From an uncultured Methylophilaceae bacterium (GTDB lineage Bacteria; Pseudomonadota; Gammaproteobacteria; Burkholderiales; Methylophilaceae), in the NCBI GenBank assembly GCA_903834185.1, contig CAILHX010000035.1:1-64000 (forward strand): a stretch of DNA of 64,000 bases, given 5' to 3'. The notes under the pieces are model-generated. The model had not been told where the DNA came from and did no database searches. It saw nothing but the letters and a program-made list of their open reading frames with translations. The stretch's first letter is position 1. The number at the start of each line of letters is the position of its first letter. The translations under genes and the position numbers were made by a program. Positions 57,085 through 64,000 of the stretch are shown here, in pieces.

Positions 57085-58827
57085 CTAGACGGGAAATCTG
57101 TGATTCTTATCAAGTAATTTCTCGAACTCGTCTGCTGGTAAAGGTTTGCTGAACAGATACCCCTGTATCTCGTCGCAACCTTCTGCCCGCAGGAACTCCA
57201 GTTGCTCCCTTGTTTCCACTCCTTCTGCAATCACCCTTAGCCCCAGGCTTTTACCCATACCGATAATGGCGCGGGTGATGGCTGCATCATCCTCGTCCGC
57301 AGGAAGGCCGCGAACGAACGACTGGTCGACTTTAAGCTTGTAGATGGGAAAACGCTTCAGGTAAGACAGTGACGAATACCCCGTACCAAAATCGTCCAAT
57401 GAAGTCTTGATCCCCATCTTCTCCATGTACTTCAGCATCTCAACAACCTGATCAGGATTATGCATCACCATGCTTTCGGTGATTTCCAGCTCCAGATATT
57501 CGTGAGACAGGTCGTGTTCCAGTAATATTGCAGCTACTTCATCTGTCAGCGCAGGGTGAAACTGTTGTGCCGCGAGGTTGACCGCCAGCTTCATGATGGG
57601 TAAACCTTGATCCTGCCAGGCCTTGTTCTGAGCCACTGCCTTATTCATCACCCAGCGCCCGATGCGCACGATCAAACCGGTTTCTTCGGCAATCGGGATA
57701 AATTGTCCGGGCGACACCATACCGCGCTCCGGATGCTGCCAGCGGATAAGCACTTCGGCACCCGTCATTTCTCCGGTGTGGATATCGGCCTGAGGCTGGT
57801 AATGCAATATCAATTCCTTGCGATCTATGGCCCGTCGCAGATTGCTTTCCATCTGCAATTTTTCTATCGAACGCACATTCATGTCGTTGGAATAGAACAG
57901 ATAGGTATTACGCCCACTTTCCTTGGCGCGATACATGGCGATATCCGCAAACTTGATCAGGTCGTCCACTTCGATACCATCGCCAGGATAGACGCTGATG
58001 CCAATACTGGCGGAAATGGAAATCTCATGGCCTTCGATCAGGAACGGCGTAGCAAAGGTCGCCAGCATTTTCTGCGCGACGATGGCAGCATCCTCCTGTG
58101 CCTTGACGTCGAACAGCCCCACCACGAACTCATCTCCGCCCAGTCTTGCTACCACGTCAGAAGATCTGAGGCAGGTCTTTAGTCGAGCCGAGACACGGCG
58201 CACCAGTTCATCTCCTGCCGCATGTCCCAACGTATCGTTGATGTTTTTGAAACGATCAAGGTCGATGAACATCACACCACCGGAAATGTTGTCACGACGT
58301 GCAAGGATAAGCGTCTGCTTGATCAGGCTGTAAAAAGTAGCGCGGTTTGGCAAACCGGTCAGGGAATCATAGAACGCCAGCTGGCGTATACGCTCCTCTG
58401 CTGCCATGTGATCGCTGATGTCGGAAAACGTCGAGAAGTAGTGTGTGATCTGACCCTTCTGGTTCTTCACCGCACTGATGTTGGACCATGTCGGCATGAG
58501 ACTGCCATCTTTACGCCGGTTCCAGATCTCTCCCTGCCAGTAACCGCCGTGCTTAAGCTTTGTCCACAATTCCTGGAAGAATATCTTGTCGTGACGTCCT
58601 GACTTGAGTGCGCGTGGCGTCTGACCTAAAACGTCATTTGGAGAGAATTGAGTAATCGCAGTGAAAGCACGATTGACGGCAACAATGACTTCCTGCGCAT
58701 CGGTCACCATGATGCCTTCACCGCTACTTTCAAAAATGCCCCGGAACAGACGTAAATCCTCGTCCCTTTGCAGGTTGTTATCAGGCATTGGAGGCGAAGC
58801 TTCGTGAGCCATTGTTTTTCCTCGCAA
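57085..58827 (-). CDS. PAS-GGDEF-EAL cyclic-di-GMP protein
   Basis: A 580-residue soluble protein. A PAS domain (about 25-145: GIMVTDAQEVIVAVNRAFT) is followed by a GGDEF domain with intact ARLGGDEFVV (near residue 235) and an EAL domain (about 330-570) with EVLIRW in place of EAL, ELEITES and DDFGTGYSSLSYLKR. Both catalytic sets look complete, so it may make or degrade c-di-GMP depending on the PAS signal. No transmembrane segment is evident. It lies downstream of der in the same direction, 70 bases away. Confidence 0.92.
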   Translation of the reverse strand: MRGKTMAHEASPPMPDNNLQRDEDLRLFRGIFESSGEGIMVTDAQEVIVAVNRAFTAITQFSPNDVLGQTPRALKSGRHDKIFFQELWTKLKHGGYWQGEIWNRRKDGSLMPTWSNISAVKNQKGQITHYFSTFSDISDHMAAEERIRQLAFYDSLTGLPNRATFYSLIKQTLILARRDNISGGVMFIDLDRFKNINDTLGHAAGDELVRRVSARLKTCLRSSDVVARLGGDEFVVGLFDVKAQEDAAIVAQKMLATFATPFLIEGHEISISASIGISVYPGDGIEVDDLIKFADIAMYRAKESGRNTYLFYSNDMNVRSIEKLQMESNLRRAIDRKELILHYQPQADIHTGEMTGAEVLIRWQHPERGMVSPGQFIPIAEETGLIVRIGRWVMNKAVAQNKAWQDQGLPIMKLAVNLAAQQFHPALTDEVAAILLEHDLSHEYLELEITESMVMHNPDQVVEMLKYMEKMGIKTSLDDFGTGYSSLSYLKRFPIYKLKVDQSFVRGLPADEDDAAITRAIIGMGKSLGLRVIAEGVETREQLEFLRAEGCDEIQGYLFSKPLPADEFEKLLDKNHRFPV

Positions 58828-58897
58828 AACGGTAATCCATCAAGACATACGAGTAGCGTAACGCACCACCGCAGCTACGGCAAGCTTATGGGCTTAT

Positions 58898-60229
58898 TTA
58901 CTTATCATCAAAGGGATTGCTGCCCTGCTTGAACTGGATCAGCAGCGGGGTCCCGGTCAGCTCGAATGCAGTGCGAAAGGTTTTTTCCAGATAACGCTTA
59001 TAGCTCGCCGGGATGCGGGTGGTATGGTTACCGTGAATGATGACGATGGGTGGGTTTTTACCGCCCTGATGGGCATAACGTAACTTTGGACGTATACCGG
59101 CTGAGATCGGCGGGGAATGCTGTTCCACTGCCTGCTCCAGCACGCGCGTAAGCTTGGGGGTGGAAAGCTTTGCCATGGCGGCAGCAAATGCAGCATCAAC
59201 TGACTTGAGCAACGGCGGCAGCCCCTGCGCCTTCAATGCAGATACATAGTGGAATTTGGCATACGTGAGAAAGCTCAGTTTTCGTGCGATGTCCTTTTTG
59301 ACTTCATCACGTTTTTCTTCTTTCAACCCATCCCATTTATTCACTGCCACCACCAGAGCACGCCCCGTCTCCAATACGAATGCGGCCAGACTGCCGTCCT
59401 GCTCGGTGATGGCATCCTGTGCATCCAGTACCAATACCACCACATTTGCATCTTCTATCGCCTGCAGCGTCTTGATGACGGAAAACTTTTCTATCGCTTC
59501 AAACACTTTTCCGCGCCGCCTGATGCCTGCGGTATCGATCAGCGTGTACTTTTTCCCATCACGTTCGAAATCAATATGGATAGCATCGCGGGTGGTCCCC
59601 GGCTGATCAAAGGCAATCACCCGATCTTCTCCCAGCAGGGTATTGATCATGGTCGATTTGCCTACATTGGGACGCCCGACCAGAGCGATTCTCGGGGTAC
59701 GCTCATTTTCGTCGTTTTCATCCTCTTCCGGCTCAGGAGGCATGTCAGCCAGTGCCAGCGAAACCAGGTCACGCACGCCTTCACCGTGCGCGGAAGATAC
59801 GGCATAAGGTTCGCCCAGGCCCAACTCATAAAACTCGGCAACTACCGTGGCGCGGTTCATGCCTTCACATTTGTTCACTGCCAGAATGACCGGACGTTTG
59901 CTGCGTCGCAAGCGGTCGGAGATGACCTTGTCTTGAGGAGTGACACCTTGCCTGCCATCAACCAGAAAGATGATGGCATCGGATTCATCAATCGCTTGCA
60001 GGGTTTGCTTGGCCATTTCGACCATGATGCCGGTGTCGGCAGAAGGCTCGAAACCACCGGTATCCACCACCAGATAAGGCCTGTCGCCGATCACACCGCG
60101 CCCATAGTGCCGATCGCGGGTAAGTCCGGGGAAATCTGCCACCAGAGCGTCACGCGTCTTGGTCAGGCGATTGAAAAGTGTAGATTTACCGACGTTAGGT
60201 CGGCCGACGAGGACGATAGTAGGAAGCAT
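58898..60229 (-). CDS. der: Ribosome biogenesis GTPase Der
   Basis: A 443-residue protein with two consecutive G domains ([15 protein letters not shown] and [15 protein letters not shown]) and a KH-like C-terminal domain. The acidic linker [14 protein letters not shown] between domains is typical. It is needed for 50S assembly. It lies 5 bases after bamB. Confidence 0.96.
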   Translation of the reverse strand: MLPTIVLVGRPNVGKSTLFNRLTKTRDALVADFPGLTRDRHYGRGVIGDRPYLVVDTGGFEPSADTGIMVEMAKQTLQAIDESDAIIFLVDGRQGVTPQDKVISDRLRRSKRPVILAVNKCEGMNRATVVAEFYELGLGEPYAVSSAHGEGVRDLVSLALADMPPEPEEDENDENERTPRIALVGRPNVGKSTMINTLLGEDRVIAFDQPGTTRDAIHIDFERDGKKYTLIDTAGIRRRGKVFEAIEKFSVIKTLQAIEDANVVVLVLDAQDAITEQDGSLAAFVLETGRALVVAVNKWDGLKEEKRDEVKKDIARKLSFLTYAKFHYVSALKAQGLPPLLKSVDAAFAAAMAKLSTPKLTRVLEQAVEQHSPPISAGIRPKLRYAHQGGKNPPIVIIHGNHTTRIPASYKRYLEKTFRTAFELTGTPLLIQFKQGSNPFDDK

Positions 60230-60234
60230 GACGC

Positions 60235-61410
60235 TTATTTAAGTGTGATGGCGAATACACCACCACCACGCGTTTGCACTAATACGACGCCATTCGACAG
60301 TGTGACAGGTTGCGGCATGATCGCGCTACCGTCCGTTTTAATGCGATCAATAATGGCGCCATCATCACGGTCCAATAAGTGCACCCAACCTTCAAGATCT
60401 CCCACCAGGGGGAAACGTCCCAGCAATACTGGTGCGGATATCTGACGATACAGCAACTCCCCTTGCCGCCAGAAACTACGGCCGGAAGCATAGTCCAGAG
60501 AATATACAGCGTCATTGCCCTGGGTAACAAAAATCAGTGAGCCATCTACCGCGATGCCGTTATAACTGGAAAGCTCATGACTCCATAACACTCTGCCGGA
60601 CGCGCGCTCTATACCAACCACATTACCCTGGTAAGCTGCCGCATAGACAAAACGGCCATCCACCGCCGGCAGGCTGGTGATGTCGGCGATACGTTCGATT
60701 TCAGTCGCGCCTTTGGGAAATGCGACCGTAGCTTCCCAAAACACCCGCCCGTCCGCGCTGTTCAGTGCAATCAGTTTACCGCCGGAGAAGCCCGCGAATA
60801 CAGCACCCTGTTCATCCAGCACTACCCCGGCACTACTACGCAAAGCCAACGCTGGCGTTACCCGTTCGTATACCCATTTGCGCTTGCCATCGGCGGCATT
60901 TAACCCGTAAATACGGGAATCGCCACTGCGTACCACCACCATGTCCTTAAAAATCCTGGGTGCGGAAAGTATCTCGCTGGCTATTCTGGACTGCCACATT
61001 GCCTTACCGGTTTTTTCGTCGAATGCCAACACCATGCCTTTGCTGGTGCCCAAAAGTACCATGCCTTCACCGACACCTACGCCACCGGAAATATTCTCTC
61101 CCGCCGCCACATGCCAGAACTCCTTGCCCGTAATGCTATCCAGCTTGTACAAATCGCCGGTCTGACTGACCGCGAAAACAGCTGTACCGTAAACGGCCGG
61201 AGTAAAGTCATAATCTGCAGAGGCACCCACACTCGCTTGCCAAAGCACTTTGAGCGTTGAGCCTTCCTGTTTCATTTCTTTAAGCTCACTGGGAGTGTTC
61301 GCCGGCTCACGCCCCATAAAGCGCTCTGTAAAATCGTCCTTAAGATCGGTCACAGAGCTACACCCCGCAAGCAGGGTGAGTAACAAGATAAGCAAAACAC
61401 GCATGAGCAT
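60235..61410 (-). CDS. bamB: Outer membrane assembly lipoprotein BamB
   Basis: A 391-residue lipoprotein (YfgL). The lipobox LLAGC puts the lipidated Cys at 17, and the rest is an eight-bladed PQQ-like propeller (for example [20 protein letters not shown]). It helps BamA. A start two codons later at 61404 is also possible. It lies between yfgM and der, the standard order. Confidence 0.94.
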   Translation of the reverse strand: MLMRVLLILLLTLLAGCSSVTDLKDDFTERFMGREPANTPSELKEMKQEGSTLKVLWQASVGASADYDFTPAVYGTAVFAVSQTGDLYKLDSITGKEFWHVAAGENISGGVGVGEGMVLLGTSKGMVLAFDEKTGKAMWQSRIASEILSAPRIFKDMVVVRSGDSRIYGLNAADGKRKWVYERVTPALALRSSAGVVLDEQGAVFAGFSGGKLIALNSADGRVFWEATVAFPKGATEIERIADITSLPAVDGRFVYAAAYQGNVVGIERASGRVLWSHELSSYNGIAVDGSLIFVTQGNDAVYSLDYASGRSFWRQGELLYRQISAPVLLGRFPLVGDLEGWVHLLDRDDGAIIDRIKTDGSAIMPQPVTLSNGVVLVQTRGGGVFAITLK

Positions 61411-61423
61411 CAGTCCTTTAATC

Positions 61424-62050
61424 CTAGCTACCTAGTCCATCAAGCTTTTGCTCGGTATATTTGCGAAAACTATTCTTTTCATCCAGCTTGCCCAGAGCAT
61501 CCTGATAAGCCTTTTTGGCTTCAGCTGTCTTGCCTTGCGCTACCAGAATATCGCCTTGCATATCAGCAACCAGACCATCAAAGGCAGGATCATGTTTCGT
61601 CCCCAGCAACTTCAAGGCAGCATCGTATTGTTTGTCTTCGGTTTTCAACCCTGCCAGCTGCAACATGGCTATGGTCTGCAAGGCTTCATCACTGCCATGC
61701 GTCATCACCCATTCCAGCTGTGCAATGGCGCTTTTCCTGTCTTTCGCCACGTAGTTGGTTTGCGCTGCCAATAGTGCGGCGCGGGGGGCATAAGAGGTAT
61801 CGCCGTACTTATCCATGATTTGCGCAGATACCGCACGTACCGATTTGGTATCGGCCACACTCAGTCTCTGCAAAGACTCATACAGCATGGATGCCTGAGA
61901 GTTTTGGCGATACTGGTAATATTTCCAGCCTTGAAAACCGGCGGCAATGGTGAGTGCCACCAGCAATGCCCATTGCACCGTGTTGCCGTAGCGTTTCCAC
62001 CAGGCTTTTAGTTCTTCCAGCTGTTCCTGCTCTTCTAAATCGTATGCCAT
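61424..62050 (-). CDS. yfgM: YfgM-like ancillary SecYEG translocon subunit
   Basis: A 208-residue protein with one membrane segment (about 24-44, VQWALLVALTIAAGFQGW) and a periplasmic TPR-like part with SYAPRAALLAAQTNYV. It helps periplasmic chaperone transfer at SecYEG. It lies between the second ABC ATPase gene and bamB. Confidence 0.9.
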   Translation of the reverse strand: MAYDLEEQEQLEELKAWWKRYGNTVQWALLVALTIAAGFQGWKYYQYRQNSQASMLYESLQRLSVADTKSVRAVSAQIMDKYGDTSYAPRAALLAAQTNYVAKDRKSAIAQLEWVMTHGSDEALQTIAMLQLAGLKTEDKQYDAALKLLGTKHDPAFDGLVADMQGDILVAQGKTAEAKKAYQDALGKLDEKNSFRKYTEQKLDGLGS

Positions 62051-62058
62051 GCTGCTTC

Positions 62059-62871
62059 CTATATCAATGATGCGGTGCGGCGTTGCCGACCTGGAATCGA
62101 GTTTAATAAATTCTGTGTATACGCTTGTTGCGGTGAGGAATATATGGATTCCACCTCACCCTGTTCTACTATTTTACCGTCATGCATCACGGCGATCTCG
62201 TCGGCCATGTGACGCACGATTCTCAAATCATGGCTGATAAATAAATAACTCAAGCCCATTTCCTGCTGCAGCTCTTTCAACAATAACAATATCTGCGCCT
62301 GAATCGAGACATCCAGTGCGGAAACTGGTTCATCACATATCACCAGCTTGGGTTCCAGAACCAATGCGCGCGCAATGCCTACACGCTGCCGCTGCCCACC
62401 GGAGAACTCATGCGGATACTTGTTGATATCGGCAGCCGACAAACCCACTCTTTCCAGCATCTGCAGCACTTTGCGCGTGCGCTCCTGCGCATCACCAAGG
62501 TTGTGGATCAGCAGGCCTTCGCCTACGATCTCGCCAACTTTCATGCGCGGATTGAGCGACGCAAAAGGATCCTGAAACACCATTTGCAAATGACGACGTA
62601 CCGCACGCAAGGCATCGCCGCTTAATGCCGCCAGATCCTGCCCTTGAAATTGCACAGTACCAGCGTCAAGGGGCAGCAATTGTAGCAGACAACGTGCCAA
62701 AGTTGATTTTCCACTGCCGGACTCGCCCACGATCGCCAGGGTAGAACCCGTTTTGATATTGATACTGACATCATCCAGCGCCTTCACCAGCTTGCGCCCG
62801 AAGCCAAAACGGCCACTGCGCTGGCGATAGGTCTTGGTCAGGTGACTGGCAGACAGGATGATGTCGCTCAT
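62059..62871 (-). CDS. ABC transporter ATPase of oligopeptide type, second half of a YejF-like pair
   Basis: About 270 residues. It has Walker [16 protein letters not shown], signature LSGGQ-type [15 protein letters not shown] and Walker B LVICDEPVSALD. It lacks the C-terminal Cys-rich extension of DppF/OppF. The frame opens at 62940, but the ATG at 62871 overlaps the upstream stop (ATGA). The two ABC genes total about 546 residues, near the length of fused YejF. No permease or binding protein is in view. Confidence 0.85.
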   Translation of the reverse strand: MSDIILSASHLTKTYRQRSGRFGFGRKLVKALDDVSINIKTGSTLAIVGESGSGKSTLARCLLQLLPLDAGTVQFQGQDLAALSGDALRAVRRHLQMVFQDPFASLNPRMKVGEIVGEGLLIHNLGDAQERTRKVLQMLERVGLSAADINKYPHEFSGGQRQRVGIARALVLEPKLVICDEPVSALDVSIQAQILLLLKELQQEMGLSYLFISHDLRIVRHMADEIAVMHDGKIVEQGEVESIYSSPQQAYTQNLLNSIPGRQRRTASLI

Positions 62872-63698
62872 GCGGGTTCTCCCAGCCATGCGTAATCGAT
62901 AGACTGCAGCGGCTTCTTTCCTTCGGCATCGGGCACGCAAGCCAGCAATGCCCTGGTGTAAGGATGCTGCGGATTTTCCAATACCTGCTGTACCATGCCC
63001 GTTTCGACGATTTCACCTCTGAACATCACCACCACGTCGTCGGCAATATCCGCCACCACCCCGAAATCGTGGGTGATGAACAACATGCCCATATTCATGC
63101 GGCTTTTAAGCTCGGCCAGCAAAGCCAGAATCTGCGCCTGCACCGTCACATCAAGCGCCGTGGTAGGCTCATCGGCGATCAGCATGGCAGGCTCGCAGGC
63201 GATACTCATGGCGATCATCACGCGCTGGCGCTGCCCGCCGGAAAGCTCGTCGGGATAGGCATTGGCACGCTCCGGTGGAATGCCCACTTGCTGCAATAGC
63301 CCTTCGATCCGGGTTTTCAGTTCCTTACCGCTCAAACCAAGGTGATGTGCCAGACTCTCACTGATCTGATAACCCACGGTAAGTACCGGATTCAGCGAAG
63401 TCATCGGCTCCTGAAAGATCATGCCGATACGCTTGCCGCGTACATCGGACATTTGCTCGTTGGATAGTCCTGTTAATTCCGTGCCCTGGAAATTGATACT
63501 GCCGCTGGTTCTGGAAAGAGATGGTGCCAGCAAGCCCATCACCGTCAACGCCGTCAAACTCTTACCACTACCCGATTCACCCACGATGCAGGTGGTTTTG
63601 CCTGAGTTCAGGGTAAACGACACCTTGTTCACCAATAACTTATGCGGATTGGCGATGGGGGCTACGCAAAGATTCTCCACTCGCAGCAGATCACTCAT
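62868..63698 (-). CDS. ABC transporter ATPase of oligopeptide type, first half of a YejF-like pair
   Basis: A 276-residue ATPase with Walker [19 protein letters not shown], signature [17 protein letters not shown], and [18 protein letters not shown]. Import of peptides or microcin-like compounds is the family role, but the permeases are missing here. Its ATG overlaps the hisS stop (ATGA at 63695-63698), so both are translated with hisS. Confidence 0.87.
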   Translation of the reverse strand: MSDLLRVENLCVAPIANPHKLLVNKVSFTLNSGKTTCIVGESGSGKSLTALTVMGLLAPSLSRTSGSINFQGTELTGLSNEQMSDVRGKRIGMIFQEPMTSLNPVLTVGYQISESLAHHLGLSGKELKTRIEGLLQQVGIPPERANAYPDELSGGQRQRVMIAMSIACEPAMLIADEPTTALDVTVQAQILALLAELKSRMNMGMLFITHDFGVVADIADDVVVMFRGEIVETGMVQQVLENPQHPYTRALLACVPDAEGKKPLQSIDYAWLGEPA

Positions 63699-64000
63699 GC
63701 GCTCAACACCTCCGGCAGATTGCTTAAACTCACGCGCTTCTGTTCACCCGCTCCGCGTAGCGGCTTGATGCTGGCTTCACCTGCTGCGGCTTCATCGTCA
63801 CCGATGATGATGGCGAGATTGGCACCGCTGGCATCGGCTTTTTTCATTTGAGATTTGAAACTGCCGCCGCCGCAGTGCAGCACCACGCTCAACCCTGCAT
63901 CACGCAAACGCTCCGCCAGTTGCGGCGCAAGTTTGGAGGCCGCATCGCCTGCATGCACCAGATAGGCATCCACCGGCAATGCAGGCGGCTCATATCCGCC
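63695..64000 (-). CDS. hisS: Histidyl-tRNA synthetase, 3' part only
   Basis: The last 101 codons of hisS; the 5' part lies beyond the right edge. The anticodon-binding domain shows [34 protein letters not shown] and IIIGDDEA, all typical of bacterial HisRS. The frame is open through base 64000 ([11 protein letters not shown]), so the start is outside. Confidence 0.92.
   Translation of the reverse strand, partial: GGYEPPALPVDAYLVHAGDAASKLAPQLAERLRDAGLSVVLHCGGGSFKSQMKKADASGANLAIIIGDDEAAAGEASIKPLRGAGEQKRVSLSNLPEVLSA

Noticed and set aside
59249-60445. A 398-codon open frame on the plus strand opposite der
   Set aside because: It lies wholly against der and the end of bamB, which have clear motifs. 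Its translation shows no recognisable fold; it is a shadow frame.

Overview
The window is a dense chromosomal segment of a betaproteobacterium. The evidence is the gene order hfq-hflX-hflK-hflC-DUF2065-hisZ-purA, the hisS...yfgM-bamB-der block, hpnCDE hopanoid genes and the protein sequences themselves. Genes of the tetrahydromethanopterin (H4MPT) pathway (dmrB, a dihydropteroate-synthase-like gene, a DUF447 gene, mfnB) suggest a C1-metabolising lineage, for example within Nitrosomonadales/Methylophilaceae-like bacteria. That placement is inference; no rRNA is present.

Region 1 (1-15421, all minus strand) is an accessory glycan cluster read leftwards, starting 43 bases beyond the 3' end of a tRNA-Ser(UGA). 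It encodes a PseC-like aminotransferase homologue without its catalytic lysine, a three-module glycosyltransferase, CDP-glucose synthesis and 4,6-dehydration (rfbF, rfbG), a NovU/TylC3-type sugar C-methyltransferase, a 3,5-epimerase, an acyltransferase, a reductase-like SDR, two tandem TylF-type O-methyltransferases and a CmcI-family enzyme. It ends in a giant protein with two TPR/O-GlcNAc-transferase-like modules that runs off the left edge. Together the genes look like a route to a CDP-linked, C-methylated and O-methylated 6-deoxyhexose and its transfer to protein or another acceptor.

Region 2 (15465-26245) holds tRNA-Ser, peptide deformylase, an S-methyl-5'-thioinosine-type phosphorylase, the hpnCDE squalene genes (plus strand), a Kef-type K+/H+ antiporter with its KefF-like oxidoreductase, radA, alr and dnaB.

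Region 3 (26246-36600) holds a TPR-glycosyltransferase fusion, tRNA-Ser(GGA), a membrane adenylate cyclase, the SRP RNA, dnaX-ybaB-recR, lplT, and gph-ubiG-mtaD. The MTA deaminase (mtaD) and the phosphorylase of region 2 together would make an MTA to MTI to hypoxanthine salvage route.

Region 4 (36561-48976) holds an OmpA-like porin, the H4MPT genes downstream of purA, hisZ, DUF2065, hflC, hflK, hflX, hfq and gltX.

Region 5 (48977-64000) holds a chemoreceptor-like protein with CheY, a SEC-C/TPR/arginine-methyltransferase-like fusion, tRNA-Val, rimO, pgeF, rluD, bamD, a PAS-GGDEF-EAL protein, and der-bamB-yfgM followed upstream by two ABC ATPases and the 3' end of hisS. I saw no insertion sequence, integrase, prophage or CRISPR array. 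The only non-coding stretch over 300 bases (29731-30047) contains the SRP RNA.
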